The position numbers were made by a program, and so were the translations under genes. From Paraglomus occultum (Eukaryota > Glomeromycota > Glomeromycetes > Paraglomerales > Paraglomeraceae), in assembly GCA_910592205.1 (NCBI GenBank), contig CAJVPJ010000725.1:1-18055 (forward strand): 18,055 nucleotides of DNA, in the 5' to 3' direction. Every line of letters begins with the position of its first letter. Position 1 is the first letter of the stretch. The notes beneath the pieces are model-generated. The model saw nothing but the letters and a program-made list of their open reading frames with translations. It was not told the DNA's origin and ran no database searches. Of the stretch, positions 9,180 to 17,879 are shown piece by piece.

Positions 9180-10463
9180 ATGACAGACAGTATAGTGGAC
9201 CAAGTAACTGATCCCAGTAAAACCAAACTATTCCTCAGTGATGCCTCTGCAAACATTATGAAACAGCTGGAGTTGACTAAGTATGTGAAAGACTCCAGCA
9301 CGTTTGCAGATCGAGTTGGCGCTCTTGAAGACATGCTAAGGAGCTTTTTTCAAACTCAAGAGGATTATTCTAAATATTTAGAAATCCAGCTGACTGTTCA
9401 ACGAGAACGATGTGTGGAATTGACTGACAAATGGAACAATGCGGAGAATCAAAGCAGAACACACAAGATTTATCTCAATGAAACTAGAAAGAATCTCGAG
9501 GAAACAAAAAAGAGTCTCAACGAAGCTAGAGAGAATCTCAACGAAGTCAACCGAACGAATCCAAAAAAAGAGATGATAGAGCTTCGTGGAGACAAAAAAG
9601 AGGTCATAGAGTTACGTCAGAAAATACTACAGCATAAAGCAACAGAAGAGAGATATGCTCAACAGATTCTTGAATTGAAGAGACTACTTGAACACAGCCA
9701 GCGCGAACATGAAAATTATAAAGTGCGAACTAATCATGAGTTCCAAGAAATGCAACAGAAACATAAAGGCGCCGAGGCTAGAGCAGCAGAATTGCAGAAG
9801 AAATATGATCTACTAAAGGAAGAAGCCATCAAATATTCTATTAAAGAACTTTCAGCTGGACCTTGTCGCAGTAACCCTTTGACTGAACTTGAGATGGAGA
9901 AAGCTGAGTTACATGAACAACTTCGCGAAGCGCGTGTCAACGCTAACTCTTACCATAATGCATATCAGCATGAAAAAGCAGAACGCGCAGCAGAACGTGG
10001 ACGCTTGGAAGAGTCTTTTCGTCGTGAATTTCAACAAATGACGCAAAGAATTAAAGATAATGAGGCTAGAGAAGCTGAATTGCAGAGGAGGAATAACCTG
10101 CTCAAGGAGCAAGCTGCTAGTTATGAAGCTGCTCTTGGCGATATTACCCATGTCAGTTGGGGTGATAATGGTAAGAATTATACTGTCCAGCTCGGAAAGG
10201 ACATTGTTAAATTGCAAAATAGTCTTGAAGAGTTTACTCGATTAAAAGGTAGGCAAAGATTTATTATCGAGGTAGTATTGAAATATACTCAATCGTATTT
10301 CAACATTTGTATCGCGGATTTGAATAAGAAAAGTGATAACGAGATTGAACAATACCCTGGGACCAATATAAACTATTTTTTGGAAGAACTCATCTTGAAT
10401 ACAACATCAAATTTAGAGCGGTATATAAATCAGTTTGGTGGGAGTCGCGTATTGTGGGAGTGA
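9180..10463 (+). CDS. Coiled-coil family protein, copy 3 (427 aa, truncated by frameshift)
   Basis: The ATG at 9180 matches copy 4 (GTAGAAA-ATG, MTDSIVDQVTDPSK). Layout: conserved head 1-60 (LELTKYVKD, RVGALEDML), coil about 60-360 with four tandem heptads (99-126), AGPCRSNPL, and LGDITHVSWGD from residue 319. Two lesions separate it from copies 2 and 4. First, 31 in-frame codons around IDQ..LQRYDCRLDPTKL are missing at about 10256. Second, a net loss of 22 bp near 10440-10460 shifts the frame, so the protein ends GGSRVLWE after residue 419. It therefore lacks the last part of the helical region and the whole end domain, which remains in another frame downstream. The product may be a tail-less coiled-coil protein able to pair with full-length members, or the gene may be dead. 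Confidence 0.7.
   Translation: MTDSIVDQVTDPSKTKLFLSDASANIMKQLELTKYVKDSSTFADRVGALEDMLRSFFQTQEDYSKYLEIQLTVQRERCVELTDKWNNAENQSRTHKIYLNETRKNLEETKKSLNEARENLNEVNRTNPKKEMIELRGDKKEVIELRQKILQHKATEERYAQQILELKRLLEHSQREHENYKVRTNHEFQEMQQKHKGAEARAAELQKKYDLLKEEAIKYSIKELSAGPCRSNPLTELEMEKAELHEQLREARVNANSYHNAYQHEKAERAAERGRLEESFRREFQQMTQRIKDNEAREAELQRRNNLLKEQAASYEAALGDITHVSWGDNGKNYTVQLGKDIVKLQNSLEEFTRLKGRQRFIIEVVLKYTQSYFNICIADLNKKSDNEIEQYPGTNINYFLEELILNTTSNLERYINQFGGSRVLWE
9474..9557 (+). repeat. Four 21-bp heptad-encoding repeats in copy 3
   Basis: Units start at exactly 21-bp spacing: 9474, 9495, 9516 and 9537, each beginning CTC. They encode LNETRKN, LEETKKS, LNEAREN and LNEVNRT, one heptad each with Leu at a core position. 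Copies 1 and 2 have a single LNVTKKS-like heptad here, so the array arose in the copy 3/4 lineage. Confidence 0.85.
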
Positions 10464-10858
10464 GGATACGTCAACAAGTATATGATGTGCTTGGCAATCG
10501 TGGTTTTTGCGCCGCCGATCATCCATTCTTACGAAACATAGTCGGGTATATACTGAAAGAATTTGATGAATCGAAAAAGAAAGATATCGAAGATTTAGCT
10601 ACTTCTATCGTCCTTGAGATTATTCATCTATTTTATTTCAGGTTCCAGACTCAAGTCCCTGTTGTTGAGTATCAATTTTTTGAGAATGGGACCAAGTTCG
10701 ATTCCGCTACAATGGAATGTGTTCAAGACGATCATAACAAAGAACAAGTTGTTGAGATATGTTCGTTTCCACTGGTCGGAGTGAATATTAGCGACGAGCA
10801 GAAGAAGCAGATCTTCCACAAAGCGAAAGTCCAACTGAGACCTGGTTTTAGTGGTTAG
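10454..10858 (+). pseudogene. Frameshifted 3' part of copy 3
   Basis: The remainder of copy 3 in another reading frame: VRIRQQVYDVLGNRGF, a shortened linker (the CRQIKDE segment is missing), DIEDLATSIVLEIIHLFYF, PVVEY, FDSATMEC, ICSFPLVGV, KAKVQLRPG and the FSG tail with stop at 10856-10858. It overlaps the truncated frame by a few bases. There is no ATG near its beginning, so independent translation is unlikely in a eukaryote. The frame is otherwise open over 134 codons and the end-domain residues are intact, so the frameshift is recent or is bypassed in some way. Confidence 0.75.
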
Positions 10859-11309
10859 AGGTTTTTTTAACGAACCGGGTATTTATATAACCACTCATGG
10901 TCTGTAACGGTAATTTTTATACAACAGTATGTACGAATTTTGAATAATTCGATCAAGCTATCACGTTGTTGCCATTTGTCGAACCCCGCGTTTTTCTAGT
11001 TCCGTCATATATGAGCTACTCAGTTTAAACTAATTTTCTTTTAGAGTTCGGCAAATAGCATAAATTTGTCGATGTTTTCTACAACTTTATGACAAGTACG
11101 TTTCATTCTTTGTCACAATTTCGTTCACTACGCAGTAAATAGTAACATAAACGTACGCGAATAGTTGTTCAGTTAAATTCTTTTTGTAAGACAAACTCCA
11201 TTATCGTCTGGCCACAACATATAATGAAAGTACCTATTTTCGCAAACACCTTATGCTTAGTGTTAACTAATATAACAATAATAACAACGACTACCCATCA
11301 ATGTAGAAA
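10859..11309 (+). repeat. Intergenic repeat unit B, upstream region of copy 4
   Basis: This is the second copy of the spacer described for 8607-9179. By eye the first 330 bp differ at roughly one base in ten, with indels, while the part near the next ATG is shorter. The last segment CTTATGCTTAGTGTTAAC followed by AACAATAATAACAACGACTACCCA is shared with unit A and lies 30-70 bp before the ATG, so it may be the leader or part of the promoter. No gene is inside. Confidence 0.8.
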
Positions 11310-13064
11310 ATGACAGACAGTATAGTGGACCAAGTAACTGATCCCAGTAAAACCAAACTATTCCTCAGTGATGCCTCTGCAAACATTATGAAACAGCTGG
11401 AGTTGACTAAGTATGTGAAAGACTACAGCACGTTTGCAGGTCGAGTTGGCGCTCTTGAAGACATGCTAAGGAGCTTTTTTCAAACTCAGGAGGATTATTC
11501 TAAATATTTAGAAATCCAGCTGACTGTTCAGCGAGAACGATGTGTGGAATTGACTGACAAATGGAACAGTGCGGAGAATCAAAGCAGTACACACAAGCTT
11601 TATCTCAATGAAACTAGAAAAAGTCTCGAGGAAACAAAAAAGAGTCTCAACGAAGCTAGAGAGAATCTCAACGAGGTCAACCGAACGAATCCAAAAAAAG
11701 AGATGATAGAGCTTCGTGGAGACAAAAAAGAGGTCATAGAGTTACATCAGAAAATACTACAGCATAAAGCAACAGAAGAGAGATATGCTCAACAGATTCT
11801 TGAATTGAACAGACAACTTGAACACCATAAAGATACCGAGGCTAGAGCAGCAGAATTGCAGAAAAAATATGATCTACTAAAGGAAGAAGCCGTCAAATAT
11901 CAAGATACTTATGGCCGTCCTACTAAAGAACTTTCAGCTGGACCTTGTCGCAGTAACCCTTTGACTGAACTCGAAATGGAGAAAGGTGAGTTAGAGAAAC
12001 AGCTCCGCGAGGCGCGTGTCAACGCTAACTCTTACCATAATGCATATCAGCATGAAAAGGCAGAACGAGCAGCAGAACGTGGGTTTTTTCAACAAATGGC
12101 GCAAAGAGTTAAAGAAGCTGAGGCTCGAGCTTCCGAATTGCAGCGGAGGAATAACATGCTCGAGGAGGAAGCTACCGGTCATCAAGCTGCCCTTGGCGAT
12201 ACTACTAATGTCAGTTGGGGTGATATTGGTAAAATTTATTCTATCCAGCTCGGAAAGGACATTGTTAACTTGCAAAATAGTCTTGAAGAGTTTATTCGAT
12301 TAAAAGATATCGATCAACAAGCAGCCAGTATGCTATTGCAGAAATATGACTGTCGACTAGAGCCAACGAAGTTAATCGTCAGCGCTGCACTACAAAGGTA
12401 TATTATTGAGAAAGTGTTGAGATATATAAAAAATTATTTCAACAAAAGTATCGAGGATTTGAATGGGAAAAGTAACAATGATCTTGAATTATACACTAAG
12501 GCTGATCTAAACTATTTCTTGGAAGCACTTATCTTGAATTCGACATTGAGTTTGGAGAGTTATATAAAAGAGTTTGCTGAAACGCGCAAAGGAGAGGATG
12601 AATTGACGCGTATGGCGGGAGTGAAGATATGTCAACAAGTATATGCTGTACTTGGCAACCGTGGTTTTGCGGTCAACGATCATACATTTTTAGTGAGCAT
12701 AGTTAATTCTGTATTGAACGATCTCGACAAATGTCGTCAGATTAAGGATGAATCAAAAATGAAAGATATCGAAGATTTGGCTCAGTCTGTCGTTCTTGAG
12801 ATTATCCGTATATTTTATTTCAGGTTCCGGACTCAAGTCCCGGTTGTCGAGTATAAATTTTACGAGAGTGGGGACAAGTTTGATTCCGCTACAATGGAAT
12901 GTGCTCAAGATGATGACGGAGAAGGTGACAAGCCAGTTGTTGAGATATGTTCGTTCCCACTAGTCGGAGTGAATATTTCGGATAAAAAGAAGAGGCAGAT
13001 CTTCAACAAAGCGAAAGTTCAACTGAGACCGGGTCCTTCTACCAGTAGGTGGGGAATTTTTTAA
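11310..13064 (+). CDS. Coiled-coil family protein, copy 4 (584 aa, intact)
   Basis: Intact frame from the ATG at 11310 to the TAA at 13062-13064. Head 1-60 is nearly identical to copy 3. Coil spans about 60-335, with four tandem heptads at 99-126, GPCRSNPLTELEMEK (211-225) and LGDTTNVSWGD (295-305). Helical globular part 333-500: MLLQKYDCRLEPTKL, YFNKSIEDL, YFLEALILN, ICQQVYAVLGNRGF. End domain 500-575: IFYFRFRTQVPVVEY, FDSATMEC, acidic 534-540, ICSFPLVGVNIS, KAKVQLRPG. Tail SRWGIF, shared only with the relic at 3838-4106. Compared with copy 3 it lacks 22 residues in the coil (after residue 172) and about 8 more near 259, both in frame, while it keeps the YDCRL segment that copy 3 lost. No signal peptide or membrane helix. 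Function unknown; possible Mieap-like end domain. Confidence 0.9.
   Translation: MTDSIVDQVTDPSKTKLFLSDASANIMKQLELTKYVKDYSTFAGRVGALEDMLRSFFQTQEDYSKYLEIQLTVQRERCVELTDKWNSAENQSSTHKLYLNETRKSLEETKKSLNEARENLNEVNRTNPKKEMIELRGDKKEVIELHQKILQHKATEERYAQQILELNRQLEHHKDTEARAAELQKKYDLLKEEAVKYQDTYGRPTKELSAGPCRSNPLTELEMEKGELEKQLREARVNANSYHNAYQHEKAERAAERGFFQQMAQRVKEAEARASELQRRNNMLEEEATGHQAALGDTTNVSWGDIGKIYSIQLGKDIVNLQNSLEEFIRLKDIDQQAASMLLQKYDCRLEPTKLIVSAALQRYIIEKVLRYIKNYFNKSIEDLNGKSNNDLELYTKADLNYFLEALILNSTLSLESYIKEFAETRKGEDELTRMAGVKICQQVYAVLGNRGFAVNDHTFLVSIVNSVLNDLDKCRQIKDESKMKDIEDLAQSVVLEIIRIFYFRFRTQVPVVEYKFYESGDKFDSATMECAQDDDGEGDKPVVEICSFPLVGVNISDKKKRQIFNKAKVQLRPGPSTSRWGIF
11604..11687 (+). repeat. Four 21-bp heptad-encoding repeats in copy 4
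   Basis: Same array as in copy 3, with units at 11604, 11625, 11646 and 11667 (LNETRKS, LEETKKS, LNEAREN, LNEVNRT). It extends the coiled coil by whole heptads. Confidence 0.85.
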
Positions 13065-13500
13065 CGATAATATTGGATTGTAACCGCTCACGATGAGACG
13101 GCTCGATGATGCTTATCGAATGATATTTGAAACAGACGTCTTCGTATAGTAGGCGTATGCACGAAATTTATGTATTTTTCCTGTTCCGCCAAACCATATC
13201 TTTTTTTTTTTATTTTTCTTAGTTCAGTATTACGTGAAGTATTCGCCATTATGTACGTTTGAGAAATGGTATAAATTTGCTGACACTCAATAACGTTATG
13301 GCCCTTATATTTTCCATTCTTTACCACAATCTCCGTTCATTACTAATTTATAGCCTCTGCACATCATTAATTGAAACTCGTGGATAGTTGTTCATATTAA
13401 TATATTGAGAGACAACTGCCGGAATCAATAACCGAACTTTAAAATTTGTTTGGTGAGATACTAATACTGAATTTGGATTAGAAATGGGGTTTGTTTTACA
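13065..13500 (+). repeat. Decayed third copy of the intergenic spacer
   Basis: The DNA after copy 4 keeps scattered similarity, in the same order, to spacer units A and B: GTATAAATTTG, TTATGGCCCTTATATTTTCCATTCTTTACCACAATC against the spacer's TCATTCTTTGTCACAATTTC, CGTTCATTACTAATTTATAG against GTTCACTACGCAGTAAATAG, GGATAGTTGTTCA, GAGACAACTGCC, and ATACTAATACTGAATTTGG. The divergence is much greater than between units A and B. No coding part of a further copy can be recognised after it. A minus-strand frame of 161 codons overlapping this region (13348-13833) has no ATG start and is best taken as chance. Confidence 0.55.
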
Positions 13501-13871
13501 AGACACTATCAAACAGCATTCTCCTTCTGAGCGACTGGACCCATGTATAACATAATAAATGTATGATACAAGAAGATAATAGCGATAAGCAACAAAAGTC
13601 GTTCTCCCGTTGATTAATACTGTATTTGCAACCAAAAAATGAAAACGGAGGACATTTAAATTATTTGTGTGCAATTGTATTGGTTTTATTAAAAAATAAA
13701 AAGATTTCATGTGCGCAAAATAGTTTATCATCATTACGCGTCGAAGGTTCAAGTCGCAGTAGAAACCGGGGGTCTGACGCAATTGTATACATTTCGTACA
13801 TATATATGCTGTTCTGTACTGATTTTTGTACAAAAGTGTGGAAGATCGTCGAAAGACATTGTTAACGGGAC
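13501..13871. other. Short non-coding interval
   Basis: AT-rich sequence between the decayed spacer and the palindromic element. Overlapping short frames on both strands have no recognisable motifs. Nothing is supported here. Confidence 0.45.
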
Positions 13872-14790
13872 CGAAATTTCGCCGATCAACCGCTAATAGT
13901 TGCTCATATGTAAAGTAAACCTTTTACTAATACAACTGGTCTTAATGTAATAAGTAAACTTGTTCACAATATTAATCTTCATAAGTTTTGTAATTTTCAT
14001 AAGTGTTTTGCATAAATTCTGAGTGAGATATTCTGAGGACAAAAATTTTAAAAAATTTATCGTAAAAGTTTATTATAATGCAACTTAAAAAAGTCATTAA
14101 TAACCATTTTTTGTATTGTTAAATAAAAATATTTCTCACATTTTAAAATATTTAAATACAAAATTTCCAAAATTTTGGTTGAGATTTTATTGAATAATAA
14201 CTTAAAATATATAAGTTTTTAAAATTTAAATTTATGTAGTTTGATGTTTTAGTTTGCCAAAATCCAGATACACGTAACAATTAGATGCGTCTTTTTATTG
14301 CTAATAACTTTAATTAATACATGTTTGTTTACTAATACATGAAAAACAAAAGTTTGTATATAAGCAACCAGATGAGATGCACTAGATACTAGATATCTTA
14401 TACTGAAACTTGTGTTACCTTGTTTTTACAATAGATTTTGAATGTATATTAATATTGCCTTATAACTTAATTAACTATTCAATAAAATCTCAACCAAATT
14501 TTGCATTTAAATATTTTAAAATGTGAGGAATCTTTTTACTTAAGAATATAAAAAATTGTTATTAATGATTTTTTTAAGTTGCATTATAATAAACTTTTAC
14601 GATAAATTTTTAAAATCTTTGTCCTCAACGTAAGCAAGAATATCTCACTCAGAATTCATGCAAAACACTTATGAAAATTACAAAGATTAATATTGTGAAC
14701 AAGTTTACTTATTACATTAAGATTAGTTGTATTAGTAAAATTTTTACTTTACATATGAGCAACTATTAACGGTTGATCGGCGAAATTTCG
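13872..14790. mobile_element. Palindromic (foldback/MITE-like) element with ~320-bp terminal inverted repeats
   Basis: The left arm (13872-14197) and the right arm (14474-14790) are inverted copies, differing by point changes and a few indels. Both ends read CGAAATTTCGCCGATCAACC inward, and both arms reach the inner limit TTGAGATTTTATTGAATA. Between them lies a unique AT-rich loop of about 276 bp. There is no ORF of note, so it is non-autonomous. The outermost ten bases CGAAATTTCG are themselves a palindrome, so they may be the TIR end or a target-site duplication; no other duplication is seen in the flanks (GGGAC left, TAGTG right). A transcript across it would fold into a long hairpin. Confidence 0.85.
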
Positions 14791-14830
14791 TAGTGACCAC
14801 TCACTTTTGTCCAGGTACTGTATTAGTATA

Positions 14831-14973
14831 CAGTCAACTCTCTTTATAACGACCGCCTCGGGCTGGGCAAAATCAGGTCGTTATATGCAGCGGCCGTTAT
14901 ATACAGCGTAGTACATATAATAAATTTTTGAAAACGGGCAGAGCACAGCGGTCGTTATAAAAAGAGTTGACTG
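14831..14973. mobile_element. 143-bp MITE, pogo/Tc1-like ends, TA target duplication
   Basis: The ends are CAGTCAACTCTCTTTATAAC and its near-perfect inverted copy ending in GAGTTGACTG, about 27 bp each, continuing into CGACCGC / GCGGTCG. TA flanks both sides (14829-14830 and 14974-14975). CAGT ends with a TA duplication are typical of pogo/Tigger-type non-autonomous elements of the Tc1-mariner superfamily. A third internal stretch resembling the ends (CGGCCGTTATATACAG, about 14892) adds a sub-terminal repeat. No coding capacity. Confidence 0.85.
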
Positions 14974-16990
14974 TAGTATCGGATACATTAAGCTTTTTAT
15001 GCTAGAAGAGTTGCAATACACACATTTTTTTAACGCGTCTGTAAGACGTGTATATGTGTAGGTTGACTTCTATAATCTGAAAAGCTCGCTTGGATACTTT
15101 TTTCAACGTTGTCTTGAAATAGTTAAATGTCGTATGCAAGCTCTAGATAAATTTTGAGACGGTAAATTTGCCCAATAATTTTTTATTTACAAAGTTCAGT
15201 CTCTTGAGCTCTTGTTAGAACTGTTCTTACAGCCAAATTTTATAAAGGCTAATTTGTCTCCTTTTGCTTCAAGTCTTTTTGTAGATAAGTCATACTTGAA
15301 AACTTTGTTACTACGAGTTTTTGTATGGAACATTGGAAAGTTTATTATATGTCACGATCCTATGATTAAAAATTTTTTTATGATGCATGTCACTGAAATT
15401 TGCTATACTAATACATCGTTTTTCGTTGACAAAATGTTGGTAACGATAGGCATAAGAAGAGTTGTAACGCTTTTAAGGAAGGCTTGAATAGTTGTATAGC
15501 ATGTGAATCTTCTGCTCGGCTAGATCACAGTACAAAGAAAATATTTCAACAAATAGAAAAGCCAGACTGGACAAAAGACAAGTAAAAGATACAGCTCACG
15601 GTAAATATGCTGATAATAATCGCTTGAAGCGGTGTTAATTGCCTGACAGATAAAAAAGCACAACATGGTACTAAAAAACACGCCGATATTTTGTTTATCA
15701 AAAGTATAAACGAATAATTAATTTATTATCACGTCAATGTAGTCAGGCAATAATTAGTATTGGATAGGATATAATATCTATTATTTATTAGACTCATTCA
15801 TCAAAAGCGAATGAACAAATAAACCGTTTTGACAAGAAAATTAATGCCATCCACCTTTTTGAATATATACTCTTCGATTTCCGATTGAATCAATTGTTCT
15901 TTTAGTATAATTTTGTCTCTGTAATTATTAATGTCAGTACTAGTGTTTGGGAGCTTAAAATACAAGTGACGTAAATAAAAATTCAATAATTATATTAGAC
16001 GTCAAATTAAACAGAAAAATTAAAGGCCAAAAACAAATGATTGCTAATTGATCTTGAGCATAATCTGAAAATTTTGGAGACTATGCGATTACTTAGCCGT
16101 ATAATATTTCAACGTGCTATTAATATTAGTCAAATTTAGTAATCGAAATGTCTTACACACGAACATGGAATTTATAGACTATCAGTCTCTCCCGTACCAA
16201 AAGTTAGATAACGCATTTTTCCTGGAAGATTCGGTTAAAGAATATAGCATTGGCTATAGAATCGATTAAATACTACAAAAACTCAGATTTTAACTAACAG
16301 TTGAATGCAATGTTGGGCTATCCCTGTAATTTTAATCGTATTACCTACTATCGTCAGTCTTTCACATGACTGACCTGCACGCAAACACCATAGCTGTGAC
16401 AGTGAAAAGATTGACAGTCTTGCATGTAAATCGTAACCATATTATTTTTATCATGTATTCATTTCTGTTGCGAATTCCATTTTGTCAATTGGAACGTTTT
16501 GTTCGACACTTCTACATTATTAATTATAAACAAGATGTAACAACGCAGTGATTTTAATATCACAAAAATAAATAACCACGTGACGTACAAATTATCGCCT
16601 TTCGGTCACTGTTAAAAATTGTAATTTAATCCTTTGCGCATTGTCAGAATATTTCTCCTGTTAACCATTTCTCAATTGAAAGTGAACAGCAGACGTTCTA
16701 CAATATTAACACTTGTAATCTAATTCTTCTTCGTTGTGACAACGGTTAATACGCAAGATCGTATCTTTTTTCATCCAAAAGTAGTTGCGCTTACTCGCCT
16801 TCGCTCTGTAATAAACATCACCGATTTGAATGCTTTTTGCACCGTGTCAAGCGTTTAGAAATACGAAACCAGATCATTCGTAGTAATAAGTTCTGTTTGA
16901 TCACTTTTTTTCATTTCCGAAAGAAAGAGTATTTCATTATAATTGACGTTTAGTGCACAACATGTACTGGGGGGTATGATATCCATAGTA
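14974..16990. other. Gene-poor AT-rich interval
   Basis: Two kilobases with no supported gene. The longest frame is 15212-15487 plus (91 codons, no ATG at its start; first Met well inside), with no recognisable domain. A 61-codon minus frame (15986-15801) and a 61-codon plus frame (16366-16551) look like chance. No family remnant, tRNA or clear repeat was found. Confidence 0.45.
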
Positions 16991-17711
16991 ATACATATGA
17001 AAGTCCGTATATGAGGGTTTTTTCGCCGATCATCGCCGATCATTGCCCGATAATATTGCAAATAGCAAAAACCTTAATAATAATGCTGGCACCTTTTGCT
17101 TGGTAATGGCCTTGGGTTCAGTTACAGCCTCAGTAGAATTAATTCTTTTTCTTCGCTGTCACGCATGACGAGCCCTGGGTGGTTGTGGGTTTTTCTAAAA
17201 GTAAATAAATTAGAAAAATATGTCAGTCATAGTAATAAGTATAGCATATTGCAATAAAAATACACACCGGTCTACCAGTTGCTCGTGAACACTTAATGTT
17301 GCGCCGACCATGTCCATTGGGAAATACTGCATATTTTTCATTCACGGTTGCACAGAATAACTCGACGTCATCTCCGGTGTGAAAATGGATATGCCCGAAA
17401 CTGCATATTGAAACATGATTCAGCCAAATGACATCCTAATCTGTATATATAGAAATGACCGGCTAAACCTACTTATTTTTCAGACGTTTCATAACATAAA
17501 CGATCGGGATCGAGGTCTTTCCTGATATCTGTGTCATAATATCCTTATGTGACACACCCTCTATATCACCTGCAATTAAAACTGAAAGATCTGATCGTAC
17601 GCAGCATTCGCGTCTCGGTGTTTCTAAAAGAAAATAAAATCACTAATATTGAAAGTGATCGGCGATGATCGGCAAAAAAACCTTCGAATATGGCTATTCA
17701 TATACAGTATA
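16991..17711. mobile_element. Interval bounded by ~50-bp imperfect inverted repeats, possible MITE
   Basis: The left repeat at 16991-17042 contains GGGTTTTTTCGCCGATCATCG followed by CCGATCA. The inverted copy at 17656-17711 contains TGATCGGCGATGATCGGC followed by AAAAAAACC. Outside this core the match continues imperfectly (ATATGA-type stretches). The GATCGGCGAT core is also present in the ends of the palindromic element at 13872-14790 (CGCCGATCAACC), so both may be one family. Interior of about 610 bp has no supported ORF. Target duplication not identified, so the exact ends are uncertain. Confidence 0.5.
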
Positions 17712-17879
17712 TGGGGCATGCTGCAACAAAACCAGACAAAGTGAACATTTGACCATGTGTTATCATTATAATAATAACAATAATGTATTTCATATAGGAT
17801 TATCTCTATGTAAAAATATAAATATGAAACTAATTTACATTAAATCCACCATGAAACCCAAGAATTACAGCACCATTAG

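Noticed and set aside
10637-10646. Splice-acceptor-like TATTTTATTTCAG just before the PVVEY region in copies 3, 4 and the plus relic
   Set aside because: The frame is open and conserved across it, and copy 2 has TTTTAAATTCCAG there instead with the same protein, so it is coding sequence (FYFRF) and not an intron end.
12016-12303. Frames of about 95 codons on both strands inside copies 2, 3 and 4
   Set aside because: They recur at the same positions in the paralogs only because the coding DNA is homologous; their sequences follow the main frame and lack independent conservation.
13348-13833. Minus-strand open frame of 161 codons, the longest outside the family
   Set aside because: It has no ATG at its start, overlaps the decayed spacer repeat, and shows no motif or domain. 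Chance in AT-rich DNA is the simplest reading.
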